Assembly: GCF_017165765.1 (NCBI RefSeq)
Contig: NZ_JAFGZD010000022.1
Location: forward strand, 18,593 to 82,592
Source of the DNA: Pseudomonas capsici
Lineage (GTDB): Bacteria > Pseudomonadota > Gammaproteobacteria > Pseudomonadales > Pseudomonadaceae
DNA length: 64,000 nucleotides
Direction of reading: 5' to 3'
In this document: positions 43,131 to 51,826 of the stretch, piece by piece
Position numbering within the stretch: position 1 is the first letter of the stretch
How the letters are laid out: the number at the start of each line of letters is the position of its first letter
Program-made: the position numbers and the translations under genes
Notes under the pieces: model-generated
What the model saw: the letters and a program-made list of their open reading frames with translations, nothing else
What the model was told of the DNA's origin: nothing
Databases searched by the model: none

Positions 43131-44009
43131 ATGCATTTCGACTTTATTGATTTGCGGCTTTTCCTGAACGTTCTGGAGGCCGGCAACATCACCGCAGGCG
43201 CGGCTCACAGCCATTTGTCACTGGCCTCGGCCAGCGCGCGCATCCGGGCGCTGGAGGCTTCGCTCGACACGCCACTGCTCGAGCGCGGGCGGCGTGGTGT
43301 CATGCCGACTCCCGCAGGCAAGGCGCTGGGGCAGCATGCGCGCGTGATCCTGCAACAGGTCGAGCGCATGCAGTTCGACCTGGCCGATTACGCCAAGGGC
43401 TTCAAGGGTCGGGTCCGGCTGCTGTGCAACACTTCTACCCTCAGTGAACACTTGCCGGAGCTGCTGGCGGACTTTCTGGTCAGTCATCCCAATATCGATA
43501 TCGACCTGGAAGAACAGCCCAGCCTGAGAATCCTGCATGCCGTGCGTCATGGCACAGCCGACATCGGCATCATTTCCGACGCCATGGACGCCAGCGACCT
43601 GCAGACCCGTCCTTTTCGCGATGATCCGCTGACGCTCATCCTGCCTCTGGATCATCCGCTCGGCGCACTTTGCACAGTGCGTTTCAGCCAGACGCTGGAT
43701 AGCGAGTTCGTCGGCATGTCGGCCAGCAGCGCGCTGGGCATCTATCTGGAAGAACAGGCTTTGCACATCGGCAAGCGCCTGCGCATCCGGATTCGCGCCG
43801 AAAGTTTCGATGGCGTGATTCGCATGGTCGCCCACGGGGCGGGATTGGGGATTGTGCCGCAGGCGGCAGTGGATCGCTGGCAAGGTCCGGCCAGCTTCAA
43901 GGCCGTGCGTCTGAGCGATGCCTGGGCCGATCGCAAACTGCTGCTGTGCGCAACCGACTTCGACCTGTTACCCGGTTATGCCAGGGCACTGCTGACGTTT
44001 CTGGGCTAA
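43131..44009 (+). CDS. LysR-family transcriptional regulator, divergent from TSUP gene
   Basis: A 292-residue LysR regulator: helix-turn-helix DLRLFLNVLEAGNITAGAAHSHLSLASASARIRALEASLDTPLLERGRRGVMPTPAG (two adjoining parts) and a substrate-binding-like domain (VRLLCNTSTLSEHLPELLADF). The divergent layout with the TSUP gene is the classical LysR arrangement. Start ATG 43131; no strong ribosome binding site. It shares a terminator hairpin with ggt. Confidence 0.9.
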   Translation: MHFDFIDLRLFLNVLEAGNITAGAAHSHLSLASASARIRALEASLDTPLLERGRRGVMPTPAGKALGQHARVILQQVERMQFDLADYAKGFKGRVRLLCNTSTLSEHLPELLADFLVSHPNIDIDLEEQPSLRILHAVRHGTADIGIISDAMDASDLQTRPFRDDPLTLILPLDHPLGALCTVRFSQTLDSEFVGMSASSALGIYLEEQALHIGKRLRIRIRAESFDGVIRMVAHGAGLGIVPQAAVDRWQGPASFKAVRLSDAWADRKLLLCATDFDLLPGYARALLTFLG

Positions 44010-44017
44010 AGAAAACA

Positions 44018-44042
44018 GGACGCACCGCCAGGCAGTGCGTCC
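44018..44042. terminator. Shared terminator of lysR and ggt
   Basis: GGACGCAC and GTGCGTCC pair perfectly around a 9-base loop between convergent genes; an A run precedes it, giving a short T run on the minus strand (CCTGTTTTC). Confidence 0.7.
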
Positions 44043-44051
44043 CGGACTGAC

Positions 44052-45779
44052 TCAGTAGCCCAGCGACAACCCGGTATTGCGCCGAGGGTCGTTGGCGCCG
44101 TAGAAGCGGTTGTTGCCGACCGGCTTACCGCCCAGCGAAGGCGCTCCGACCAGGATCGCCGCCACATGGTTGAGCGGCTGCGGCCCGGCAAACTTGTGCC
44201 CCCAGCTTTCGAGGATCTTTTGCGTGTCGGGGCTGAGCGCGAAGGTTTCCAGGTTGGTGGTTTCCGGCTGCCATTGCTGATGGAAACGCGGCGCATCGAC
44301 CGCTTCCTGAATGTTCATGCCGTAGTCGATCACGTTGAGCATGGTCAGCCAGGTCGCGGTAATAATCCGGCTGCCGCCCGGCGTACCAACGACCATGACC
44401 ACCTTGCCGTCCTTGGTGACGATAGTCGGGCTCATGGAGGACAGCGGCGTCTTGCCCGGTGCGATGGCATTGGCTTCACCCTGCACCAGCCCGTACATGT
44501 TGGGCACGCCCACCTTGGTGGTGAAGTCGTCCATCTCGTCATTGAGAATGACACCGGTCTTGCTGGCCATGACGCCGGCACCGAACCAGTTGTTGAGGGT
44601 GTAGGTCACCGAAACCGCATTGCCCCATTTATCGACGATGGAGTAATGGGTGGTGTTATTGCCTTCATGGGGCGCGACGCCCGGCTTGATCTTATTGGAG
44701 TCACCGGCTTTCTGCGGCTCGATGGAATCACGCAGCTTGGTTGCGTAGTTCTTGTCCAGCAGGTGCTCGATGGGATTCTTGACGAAATCCGGGTCGCCCA
44801 GATAGCTGTTGCGGTCGACATAGGCGTGACGCATCGCTTCGATCTGATAATGCGTGCCCTGGGCCGAGCGGAAGCCCAGCTCTTTCATCGGGTAGCCTTC
44901 GAGGATATTCAGCATCTGGCAGATCACCACACCACCGGAGCTGGGTGGCGGTGCCGATACCACGTGGTAGCCACGGTAATCGCACTCGATGGGGGCCAGT
45001 TCCCGGGGCTTGTAATGATCGAGATCGGCCTGGGTAATGATGCCCTTGCCTGCCTGACTGGAATCCACCAGGGCCTTGGCGACCCAGCCCTTGTAGAAAC
45101 CGTCGTTACCCTTGCTGGAGATTTCCTCCAGGGTCTTTGCCAGATCCTTTTGTACCAGTTTCTGGCCGACCTTCATCGGCTCGCCCTTGTCGAGAAAGAT
45201 CGATCCCGAGTCGGCCATATCCGCCCGGAACACATCAGTGGCGGTCGACAGCAGATCGACATCGCCCTGCTGCAGGACGAAGCCGTCTTCGGCGAGCTTG
45301 ATGGCCGGAGCAATCACTTCCTCACGCTTGCGGGTGCCGTATTTGCTCAGCGCCAGCTCCATGCCCGCCACCGTTCCCGGCACGGCCACGGACAGATGGC
45401 CTTTGGCGCTGAGGTCCGGAATGACATTGCCCTGCTTGTCAAGGTACATGTCGGCAGTGGCCGCCAGCGGAGCCTTCTCGCGGAAATCCAGGAACGTCTT
45501 GCGCCCGTCGGCCAGTTGAATGGTCATGAAACCACCGCCGCCAAGGTTACCTGCTGCGGGGTAGACCACCGCCAGTGCATAACCCACCGCCACGGCGGCA
45601 TCGACAGCGTTTCCGCCGTTCTTGAGGACATCGACACCCACGTGGGTCGCCAGATGCTGGGCGGTTACCACCATGCCGTTTTCGGCAGCGACCGGGGCCT
45701 GCGAGGCGGCGTGAGCGGGAGCGTAAGCCAGAATGAGTGCGGTCGCGATCAGCGACTTGGCGAGGGGTTCAAACTTCAT
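44052..45779 (-). CDS. ggt: Gamma-glutamyltransferase
   Basis: A 575-residue periplasmic Ntn hydrolase: signal peptide MKFEPLAKSLIATALILAYAPAHA, the large-subunit blocks NAVDAAVAVGYALAVVYP and GGGGFM, and the autoprocessing site NNTTHYSIVD, where Thr376 becomes the nucleophile of the small subunit. Later FGAGVM, SSMSPTIV and GTPGGSRI form the active site. It transfers or hydrolyses the gamma-glutamyl group of glutathione and other gamma-glutamyl compounds. The start is ATG 45779, with GAAGGA upstream; the frame extends 17 codons further without support. Confidence 0.95.
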   Translation of the reverse strand: MKFEPLAKSLIATALILAYAPAHAASQAPVAAENGMVVTAQHLATHVGVDVLKNGGNAVDAAVAVGYALAVVYPAAGNLGGGGFMTIQLADGRKTFLDFREKAPLAATADMYLDKQGNVIPDLSAKGHLSVAVPGTVAGMELALSKYGTRKREEVIAPAIKLAEDGFVLQQGDVDLLSTATDVFRADMADSGSIFLDKGEPMKVGQKLVQKDLAKTLEEISSKGNDGFYKGWVAKALVDSSQAGKGIITQADLDHYKPRELAPIECDYRGYHVVSAPPPSSGGVVICQMLNILEGYPMKELGFRSAQGTHYQIEAMRHAYVDRNSYLGDPDFVKNPIEHLLDKNYATKLRDSIEPQKAGDSNKIKPGVAPHEGNNTTHYSIVDKWGNAVSVTYTLNNWFGAGVMASKTGVILNDEMDDFTTKVGVPNMYGLVQGEANAIAPGKTPLSSMSPTIVTKDGKVVMVVGTPGGSRIITATWLTMLNVIDYGMNIQEAVDAPRFHQQWQPETTNLETFALSPDTQKILESWGHKFAGPQPLNHVAAILVGAPSLGGKPVGNNRFYGANDPRRNTGLSLGY

Positions 45780-45966
45780 GTCGTTCCTTCTTTTTCTGGG
45801 TCGGGGGGACGTTTGACGAGCGTCATGCAAAACGCCTCAAGGCCATATGCGGCACTCTTGCGCGGATCAAACGCCGTCCAAAGTAGCGGTTCCTGCCGTC
45901 TCTGCCAACAACAGGACATGCCACGGCACTCAACGTCCTCAGGGTTTATGGGATAAGATCGCGCTT

Positions 45967-45985
45967 TCAAATGAGAATCATCCAT
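45967..45985 (+). promoter_or_regulatory. Fur-box-like sequence upstream of the OmpR-type regulator
   Basis: The core ATGAGAATCAT (45971-45981) matches ten of eleven bases of the Fur core ATGATAATCAT; over the 7-1-7 model the match is 9 of 14. It lies about 35 bases upstream of the regulator start. Confidence 0.4.
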
Positions 45986-46019
45986 ATCTCCAGTGACCCG
46001 CTGCCTTCCAGGAAACACC

Positions 46020-46778
46020 ATGACATCCGCTGTCGCCGCTCCACGCATTCTGGTCGTCGATGACCACCGCAAGATCCGCGACCCGCTGGCCGTCTACCTG
46101 CGCCGCCATGAGTTCGAGGTGCGCACGGCGGAAGATGCTGCAGGCATGTGGCAATTGCTCAGGCAGCAGGCATTCGATGTCATCGTGCTGGATGTCATGC
46201 TGCCCGATGGCGATGGTTTCGAGCTGTGCAGCAGGCTGCATCGCCGCGAGAATATTCCGGTGATTCTGCTCACCGCGCGCGACACCTGTGCCGACCGGGT
46301 TCGCGGTCTGGATATCGGCGCAGACGATTACGTGACCAAGCCGTTCGAGCCTCGCGAACTGGTGGCGCGAATCCACAGTCTGTTACGCCGGCGCGGTACA
46401 GGCCCGAGCCGCTCAAGCAGCGCGCTGCCGCCCGCCGATACCGCAGAGCTGGCCCAGGGTTACGCATTCGCCGGCCTGCGCTTCAGCGCAAGCAGCAGCA
46501 CCCTGACTCGTCATGATGGTTCGGCGGTGCGGCTCAGCACTGTGGAAAGCCGTCTGCTGCAGGTGCTGCTCGCCAATCCCAATACCGTCCTGAGCCGCCA
46601 GCGCCTGATCGACCTGACCACGCGTCCCGGCACCGAGGTGTTCGACCGCGCCATCGACCGGCAGATCAGCCGCCTGCGCCGCAAGCTCGATGACAATCCG
46701 TTGGAGCCGGATCTGCTGCGTACCATCTGGGGTGACGGTTATATGCTGGCGGCCACTGTGACCCTGCTCGACGCATGA
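46020..46778 (+). CDS. OmpR/PhoB-family response regulator
   Basis: A 252-residue regulator: receiver domain with RILVVDDHRKIRD, phosphoacceptor Asp58 in VIVLDVMLPDG, and Lys in YVTKPFEPRELVARIHSLLRR; then a winged-helix DNA-binding domain (TVESRLLQVLLANPNTVLSRQRLIDLT, DRAIDRQISRLRRKLDDNP, IWGDGYML). The start is ATG 46020 with AGGAA upstream. It overlaps its kinase gene by ATGA. The convergent gene after the kinase is a TonB-dependent receptor, so an iron or siderophore response is plausible but not shown. Confidence 0.9.
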   Translation: MTSAVAAPRILVVDDHRKIRDPLAVYLRRHEFEVRTAEDAAGMWQLLRQQAFDVIVLDVMLPDGDGFELCSRLHRRENIPVILLTARDTCADRVRGLDIGADDYVTKPFEPRELVARIHSLLRRRGTGPSRSSSALPPADTAELAQGYAFAGLRFSASSSTLTRHDGSAVRLSTVESRLLQVLLANPNTVLSRQRLIDLTTRPGTEVFDRAIDRQISRLRRKLDDNPLEPDLLRTIWGDGYMLAATVTLLDA

Positions 46779-48142
46779 AGCGGTTGCGTCATTTCTGGCC
46801 ACGCCGCATGGCCCATCAATTGGGCGTATTGCTGCTGCTTGCGCTGCTGGCTTCCAACGCCATCGCCATGCTCTATCTGCAACGCACCGGCGCACTGATT
46901 CATCCGCTGTCGCGCACCCTGGCGATTGAGCGACTGATCACCGCCTACCATGTAGCTCTGGGCCTTTCCGCCGAAGATGCCTCGCGCCTGCTGGCCTCGA
47001 TGCAGACACCCGACTCGCACTTCTGGGTCGCCAGCAACGCCATCGCCGATACCGGCGGCATGCGCCCGGAGGAACAGCGGCTGGTCAGCGATCTCAGGAA
47101 GCGTCTGACGTTGCCGGCCAATCCCCTGATCGGCATGCAACTGGAGCGCATCAGCGGAGGCCCGGCACGGGAGCATGTGTTCGTGGCAGCCGGTTGGGCA
47201 CCGCTGCGGCTGCGCACCAGCATCGAGTTGCCTGACGGCAAACAGTTGAACGCCATCCAGCATCCGGCGGGAGGTTACGAGTGGGGCCGCATGCTGGCCT
47301 ATACCTTGCCGGTCACCACCATTCCGGTGTTGCTGATCGTGATCTTTTTCATGCGCCGGGTGGTGCAACCGGTCAAGACACTGGCGCAGGCGACCGAGCG
47401 GGTCAGTCGCGGGGAATGGATATCGCCGCTACCGCTCTCGGGCCCCCAGGAGGCTCGGGACCTGACCCGGGCTTTCAACGTGATGCAGGAGCGCATCGCC
47501 CGCCATGTCGAAGGCCGGACGCGGATGCTGGCCGCCATCAGTCATGACTTGAATACGCCGATCACCGAGCTGCGCCTGCAAATGGAGTTGCTGGAAGACA
47601 GCCCCGAACGCGAGGACATGCTCGACAGCCTTGATGAGTTGCGCGCCATGGTGCGTGAGACGCTGAATTTTGTACGCGGTGATGCGGTGCAGGAAGCGAC
47701 GGTCAGGATATCGCTGAGCGCCCTGCTCGACGACCTCGCCCGCCGCTATCAAAGCATGGGCCAGACAATAGGCTGGGAGCGCGGGCAAGAGGTGCATTGT
47801 CACGGTCGGCCACTGGCGCTCAAGCGGGCATTGACCAACCTGATCGACAATGCCTTGCGCCATGCCGGGGATGCCGATGTGAGCCTCGCTGTAGAGGACT
47901 CGGAAATTCGCCTGGAAATCCTCGATCACGGGCCGGGCATCGAACAGGCCTGGCTGACTCAGGTGTTCGAGCCCTTCGTGCAATTGAGCCACAGCGGCAC
48001 AGATAACACCCAGGGCGGGCTGGGCCTGGGTCTGGCCATTGCCCGTTCCTGCATCCAGGCCCATGGTGGTGAACTCATCCTTGAGAATCGTCCACCGGCA
48101 GGGTTATGTGCAGTGGTGCGGCTGCCCTTTGTTCGCGAATGA
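46775..48142 (+). CDS. Sensor histidine kinase of the OmpR-type pair
   Basis: A 455-residue kinase with TM1 (about 15-35), a periplasmic sensor domain (about 36-170), TM2 (about 173-193), HAMP (RRVVQPVKTLAQATERVSRG), H-box MLAAISHDLNTPITELRL with His257, and an ATPase domain with LTNLIDNALRHA, DHGPGIE and GGLGLGLAIAR. It starts within the stop of the response regulator. The periplasmic domain shows no recognisable ligand motif. Confidence 0.9.
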   Translation: MKRLRHFWPRRMAHQLGVLLLLALLASNAIAMLYLQRTGALIHPLSRTLAIERLITAYHVALGLSAEDASRLLASMQTPDSHFWVASNAIADTGGMRPEEQRLVSDLRKRLTLPANPLIGMQLERISGGPAREHVFVAAGWAPLRLRTSIELPDGKQLNAIQHPAGGYEWGRMLAYTLPVTTIPVLLIVIFFMRRVVQPVKTLAQATERVSRGEWISPLPLSGPQEARDLTRAFNVMQERIARHVEGRTRMLAAISHDLNTPITELRLQMELLEDSPEREDMLDSLDELRAMVRETLNFVRGDAVQEATVRISLSALLDDLARRYQSMGQTIGWERGQEVHCHGRPLALKRALTNLIDNALRHAGDADVSLAVEDSEIRLEILDHGPGIEQAWLTQVFEPFVQLSHSGTDNTQGGLGLGLAIARSCIQAHGGELILENRPPAGLCAVVRLPFVRE

Positions 48143-48185
48143 ATTGGCTACGCCCCGTCTCTGGTACAGCCCTGGTAATGCCGTA

Positions 48186-48234
48186 GGAGGCAGCTTGCTG
48201 GCGACAACGGTGAAGTCGCCAGCAAGCTGCCTCC
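48186..48234. repeat. REP palindrome with 20-bp perfect arms
   Basis: GGAGGCAGCTTGCTGGCGAC and its exact inverted copy flank a 9-base loop. It lies between the convergent kinase and TonB-receptor genes and probably terminates both. The same 20-mer occurs at 63881. Confidence 0.85.
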
Positions 48235-48239
48235 CACAG

Positions 48240-50216
48240 TCAGAACCGCACAGTAGTACTCGCCCACAAGGTACGGCCATAGTTGACCGTGCCATAGGTT
48301 TCATCATCCAGACGCTTGTCGGTGAGGTTATACAGCGCGCCATTGAGCGACACGTTTTTGCTCAGTTCATAAGAGCCACCAAAGTCCGCCGTGGTATAGG
48401 CCGGTGAGGCTTCGTCGGTGATGGTATTGCCGTATTCCTTGCCGTAGTAATTGGTCGCCGCCCAAAGCTGGGTACGGTCGTTCAATTGCCATTCGGCGCG
48501 CAGGTTGGCTTTGCGTTCCGGAGTCAGGGCCAGTGGCGCACCGGCGTTGGCACCGCTCTTCTGCTCGGAATCGGTGTAGGTGAAGTTGGCCTTGAGTGCG
48601 ACGGCCGACGTCACATCCCAGCGCCCGTTCAGCTCGACACCCTGGATCACGGCCTTGTCGACGTTGACCCGGTCCATGACCGTGAAACCGTTCCAGACTT
48701 CTGTCGTGATCACGGTCGACAGCTTGTCCTGGAAGTCGTTGTAGAACACGGTCGCGCCAGCCGACAGGTCATTGCGGTTGGACCACAGCGCCGACAGCTC
48801 ATAGTTGGTGCTGGTTTCCGGCTTGAGGTCCGGGTTGCCGAACATCACGAATCTGTTGCGCCGCAGGTAGGAGTAGCCAGGCACCACAGCCCGTACTTCA
48901 GGTGCCTTGAAACCACGGGCGACACCGCCCTTGAAGGTCCAGTCATCCGTCGCACGCCACACTCCATAGACCCGCGGGCTGAAATGCACGCCGTACTGTT
49001 CGTGATCATCCATGCGCAGGCCAGTGGTCAGAGAGAACGTATCGGTCATCGACCATTCGTTTTCAGCGAACAGTGCCCTCTGCACAACGGAGAACTCGTA
49101 GTTCCGGCGATCACCCAGGCCCTGGTTCCAGTCGGTGACGGTGGTGTCGTTCCACTGCATGCCGACGGTGGTGATGTTGTGTTCGGTGGGCATCACCAGC
49201 TTGGCGTCGAATACGGTGTTCTCGACTTCCGGCTTGCGCCCCAGCACATCGGTCTGGGTCGCGTCGGCTAGACCTTCGCGACTGGACTTTTCGTAGGCCA
49301 GCGATACATCGGAAGTCGCCCAGCCCCAGCGGCCCTGGTGGGAAATCGACCAGTGATCGCGATTGTTTTCCTGCTCGCGGGTCGCCCAGTTGGCGCTCAG
49401 GCCATCGCCGTTCTTCAGGCGTGTCGCACCGGCTTCCAGCAGGATCTCGTGATCGACGTTCGGGGTAATCGCCAACCGCGCGGTGAGGTCGCGATGATCC
49501 GCCTTGCTGAAGCCATTGGTCTGTTCGATATCGTCGTCCGCCTGACGATCCAGATAACGTCCCCACACCTGCAAGCCAAGCAGGTCGTCCTTGATCGGGC
49601 CGCCGAGGAAGAACTGAGTCTGGCGGGCATTGCCTTGGTCGCTGTGCTGACGAGCCGAGTAATCGTAGGTGATCGATCCGCCCCACTCGGGCGTCACCTT
49701 GCGAGTGATGATATTGATGACGCCGCCGATGGCATCGGAGCCGTACAGCGAAGACATCGGGCCACGTACCACCTCGATTCGCTCAATGGCTTCGGCAGGT
49801 GGAATGAAACTCTGCTCGTATCCGCTATTGCCGTTGACCCGTGACTCACGCGCACTCTGACGCTTGCCGTCCACCAGAATCAGGGTGTAATCGGCAGGCA
49901 TGCCGCGAATGGAAATATCGGTTTCGTTGGCCCCACCATTGACCGTGACACCCTCAACGTCACGCACCGCATCGGTCAGGTCGCGAAAGGATTTCTTGCG
50001 CAGTTCGTCACCGGTAATCACCGTCATAGACGCCGGTGCATCCTCCAGATTCTGCTCATAACCGGCAGCAGTGACCACCATGTCTGCAATCGACAGCACG
50101 TTGGCCGATTCCTGAGGCTCGGTCTGCTCTTGAGCATAAGCCTGACCCGAGGCCAGGCAAGCCAGCGCCAGTTTGATCATCACAGCCGAAGGCCGCAAAC
50201 GGAGGGGAGCATGCAT
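48240..50216 (-). CDS. TonB-dependent outer-membrane receptor, catecholate-siderophore/CirA-like
   Basis: A 658-residue receptor. The signal peptide is followed by a TonB-box-like DMVVTAAGYEQ (about residues 44-55), a plug domain (PASMTVITGDELRKKSFRDLTDAVRDVEGV, GMPADYTLILVDGKRQ, RIEVVRGPMSSLYGSDAIGGVINIITR) and a 22-strand-type barrel ending in GRTLWASTTVRF. The size and plug motifs fit FepA/CirA/PfeA-type ferric-catecholate receptors, although the ligand cannot be fixed from sequence. ATG 50216 with AAGGA upstream. A weak Fur-like sequence (8 of 14) lies near 50245. It is convergent with a two-component pair, resembling pfeRS-pfeA in content. Confidence 0.88.
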   Translation of the reverse strand: MHAPLRLRPSAVMIKLALACLASGQAYAQEQTEPQESANVLSIADMVVTAAGYEQNLEDAPASMTVITGDELRKKSFRDLTDAVRDVEGVTVNGGANETDISIRGMPADYTLILVDGKRQSARESRVNGNSGYEQSFIPPAEAIERIEVVRGPMSSLYGSDAIGGVINIITRKVTPEWGGSITYDYSARQHSDQGNARQTQFFLGGPIKDDLLGLQVWGRYLDRQADDDIEQTNGFSKADHRDLTARLAITPNVDHEILLEAGATRLKNGDGLSANWATREQENNRDHWSISHQGRWGWATSDVSLAYEKSSREGLADATQTDVLGRKPEVENTVFDAKLVMPTEHNITTVGMQWNDTTVTDWNQGLGDRRNYEFSVVQRALFAENEWSMTDTFSLTTGLRMDDHEQYGVHFSPRVYGVWRATDDWTFKGGVARGFKAPEVRAVVPGYSYLRRNRFVMFGNPDLKPETSTNYELSALWSNRNDLSAGATVFYNDFQDKLSTVITTEVWNGFTVMDRVNVDKAVIQGVELNGRWDVTSAVALKANFTYTDSEQKSGANAGAPLALTPERKANLRAEWQLNDRTQLWAATNYYGKEYGNTITDEASPAYTTADFGGSYELSKNVSLNGALYNLTDKRLDDETYGTVNYGRTLWASTTVRF

Positions 50217-50518
50217 GGAACGTCCTTACGATTCTTGAAGTAAAAGAGAATCGTATGCATCTACATTCACGAAGGTTGGACAAGATGTGACAAGACCGCA
50301 GAGACACTCTCTGATTGCCAGAGATTCTCTGCCACACAGGCGGGATGAGTCCTGCTCTGCTGAGTGAAGTTTCCGAGACCGCTGCGCCCTATTGCACGCC
50401 GAAATCAGCCTCTCTAGGCTCTGTCAGCAATGTCTTCGAGCGAAGTTGAGGCTGCTTTCAACGCAGCCTCACCGATGCCCGGCGGCATTTCTCTGCTTCA
50501 TTTACCTTCGAGTTGCCC
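50217..50518. other. Intergenic region between the receptor gene and a small protein gene
   Basis: About 300 bases. It holds the receptor leader with a weak Fur-like sequence, then at 50415 a degenerate end of the 144-bp inverted-repeat element found at 25585, and a hairpin at 50448-50470. No other gene is evident. Confidence 0.5.
50415..50470. mobile_element. Degenerate one-ended copy of the 25585 element, with hairpin
   Basis: TAGGCTCTGT, AATGT, TTCGAGCGAAG and TGAGGC match in order and spacing the right end of the 25585-25728 element read inward. It then ends in a different hairpin, GAGGCTGC-TTTCAAC-GCAGCCTC (50448-50470). Only one terminus is present. Confidence 0.5.
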
Positions 50519-50725
50519 ATGCCCGACATCAAACCGTTCATCGTCAACGAAGCCCTCAGCCAGCAGGATGGACTCAATCTCGCGTCCGACCTGCTGCGCT
50601 GCATCATTGCCACCGCCAATGAAGCCAGTGACAGCCATAACCATGAACTGACGTTCTCGATCCTGCACCTGGCGCAAATGGCCAAGGCAATGGTCGACCG
50701 CTCACTGGATTCGATAGTGGCTTGA
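50519..50725 (+). CDS. Small protein, DUF3077/DUF6124-like
   Basis: A 68-residue helical protein (MPDIKPFIVNEALSQQDGLN) with the pattern NLASDLLRCIIATANEASD and LTFSILHLAQMAKAMVDRSLD, resembling small Pseudomonas proteins of the DUF3077/DUF6124 type, whose function is unknown. ATG 50519 is preferred to a TTG two codons upstream. No ribosome binding site beyond GAG is visible. It is convergent with mmsB, four bases apart. Confidence 0.6.
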   Translation: MPDIKPFIVNEALSQQDGLNLASDLLRCIIATANEASDSHNHELTFSILHLAQMAKAMVDRSLDSIVA

Positions 50726-50729
50726 ACCT

Positions 50730-51617
50730 TCACTCCTTGCGTCGATACCCTTCGACTATCGCTGAAAAATCCTTGTTGCCATCACCCCGCAGACTCATCG
50801 CCTGATAGAGCTGCTGGGCCAGGGCACCAAGGATCACAGGCTGATGCGCTGCCTTGGCGGCTTCGGTTGCCAGGCCCAGATCCTTGAGCATCAGCTCTGC
50901 GCCAAAACCGCCGGTATAGCCTCGCGAAGCTGGAGCGGTTTCCACGATGCCCGGCCAGGGGTTATAGAACTCCGAACTCCAGCAACGTCCGGTCGAACTG
51001 TTGATGATCCCGGCCAGCACTTGCGTATCGATCCCAAGCGAATCGCCAAGGGCCATGGCTTCGGAAATGCCAATCATGGAGATGGCCAGCAGCATGTTGT
51101 TGCAGATCTTGGCAATCTGCCCGGTCCCCACCTCCCCGCAATGCACGATATTGCGCCCCATCTGCTCAAGCACCGGCTTGAGCACGGCAAAGTGCTCAGG
51201 CGCTCCACCCACCATGAAGGTCAGCGTACCGGCCTGAGCGCCAGCCGTTCCCCCGGAAACGGGCGCATCACTGACCACCACACCTTGTTTCGCGGCAATG
51301 GCCGATATCTCGCGAATGGTCTGTGGATCGATGGTGCTGCAATCCACGGCAGGCACACCAGCAGCAATGCCCTCCAGCACGCCATCCTCATCCAGATAAA
51401 CGCTGCGCACGTGGGCTGCGGCGGGCAACATGGTGATAACCAGCTCACTGCCCTGAGCGGCATGTTTCGGGGTTTCGCGAATGCTTGCACCCAGAGCGGC
51501 AAGTTCGGCCAGCACGGTCTTGTTGAGGTCACACACATGCAACTGATGACCGGCCTTGATCAGGTTGCGCGCCATGGGCGCTCCCATATTGCCCAGGCCG
51601 ATAAATGCGATTTTCAT
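50730..51617 (-). CDS. mmsB: 3-hydroxyisobutyrate dehydrogenase-family oxidoreductase
   Basis: A 295-residue beta-hydroxyacid dehydrogenase: the NAD(P)-binding IAFIGLGNMGAPMARNL at the N-terminus, the substrate motif DAPVSGGTAGAQAGTL (residues 118-131) and the catalytic lysine in GQIAKICNN (Lys170). It is the length and type of MmsB, which oxidises 3-hydroxyisobutyrate in valine breakdown. The usual partner mmsA is not next to it here, so a tartronate-semialdehyde or related reductase is an alternative. ATG 51617. Confidence 0.8.
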   Translation of the reverse strand: MKIAFIGLGNMGAPMARNLIKAGHQLHVCDLNKTVLAELAALGASIRETPKHAAQGSELVITMLPAAAHVRSVYLDEDGVLEGIAAGVPAVDCSTIDPQTIREISAIAAKQGVVVSDAPVSGGTAGAQAGTLTFMVGGAPEHFAVLKPVLEQMGRNIVHCGEVGTGQIAKICNNMLLAISMIGISEAMALGDSLGIDTQVLAGIINSSTGRCWSSEFYNPWPGIVETAPASRGYTGGFGAELMLKDLGLATEAAKAAHQPVILGALAQQLYQAMSLRGDGNKDFSAIVEGYRRKE

Positions 51618-51826
51618 TGTTGTTCTCCGTGGCAGACTGGCGTGTCTCGAAATACCTCGAGTCTCGAGTATAGAAGAGGCATGCCAGGGAGCAGGCGAGA
51701 ACCGGCGACCTCATCCGCGCACGTTCAAATACCCGTGGAAACGGATTTATCCACAGCAGCAATGGTCGGATAGGACAGTCCCCATAGATTGCCTCAACTG
51801 CACCGACACCTGCCGAGGAACATGCC

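Noticed and set aside
44166..45956. 596-codon plus-strand frame opposite ggt
   Set aside because: Shadow of gamma-glutamyltransferase; no start signal.
50241..50262. Fur box upstream of the TonB receptor
   Set aside because: Only 8 of 14 consensus positions match; reported as weak context, not as a feature.
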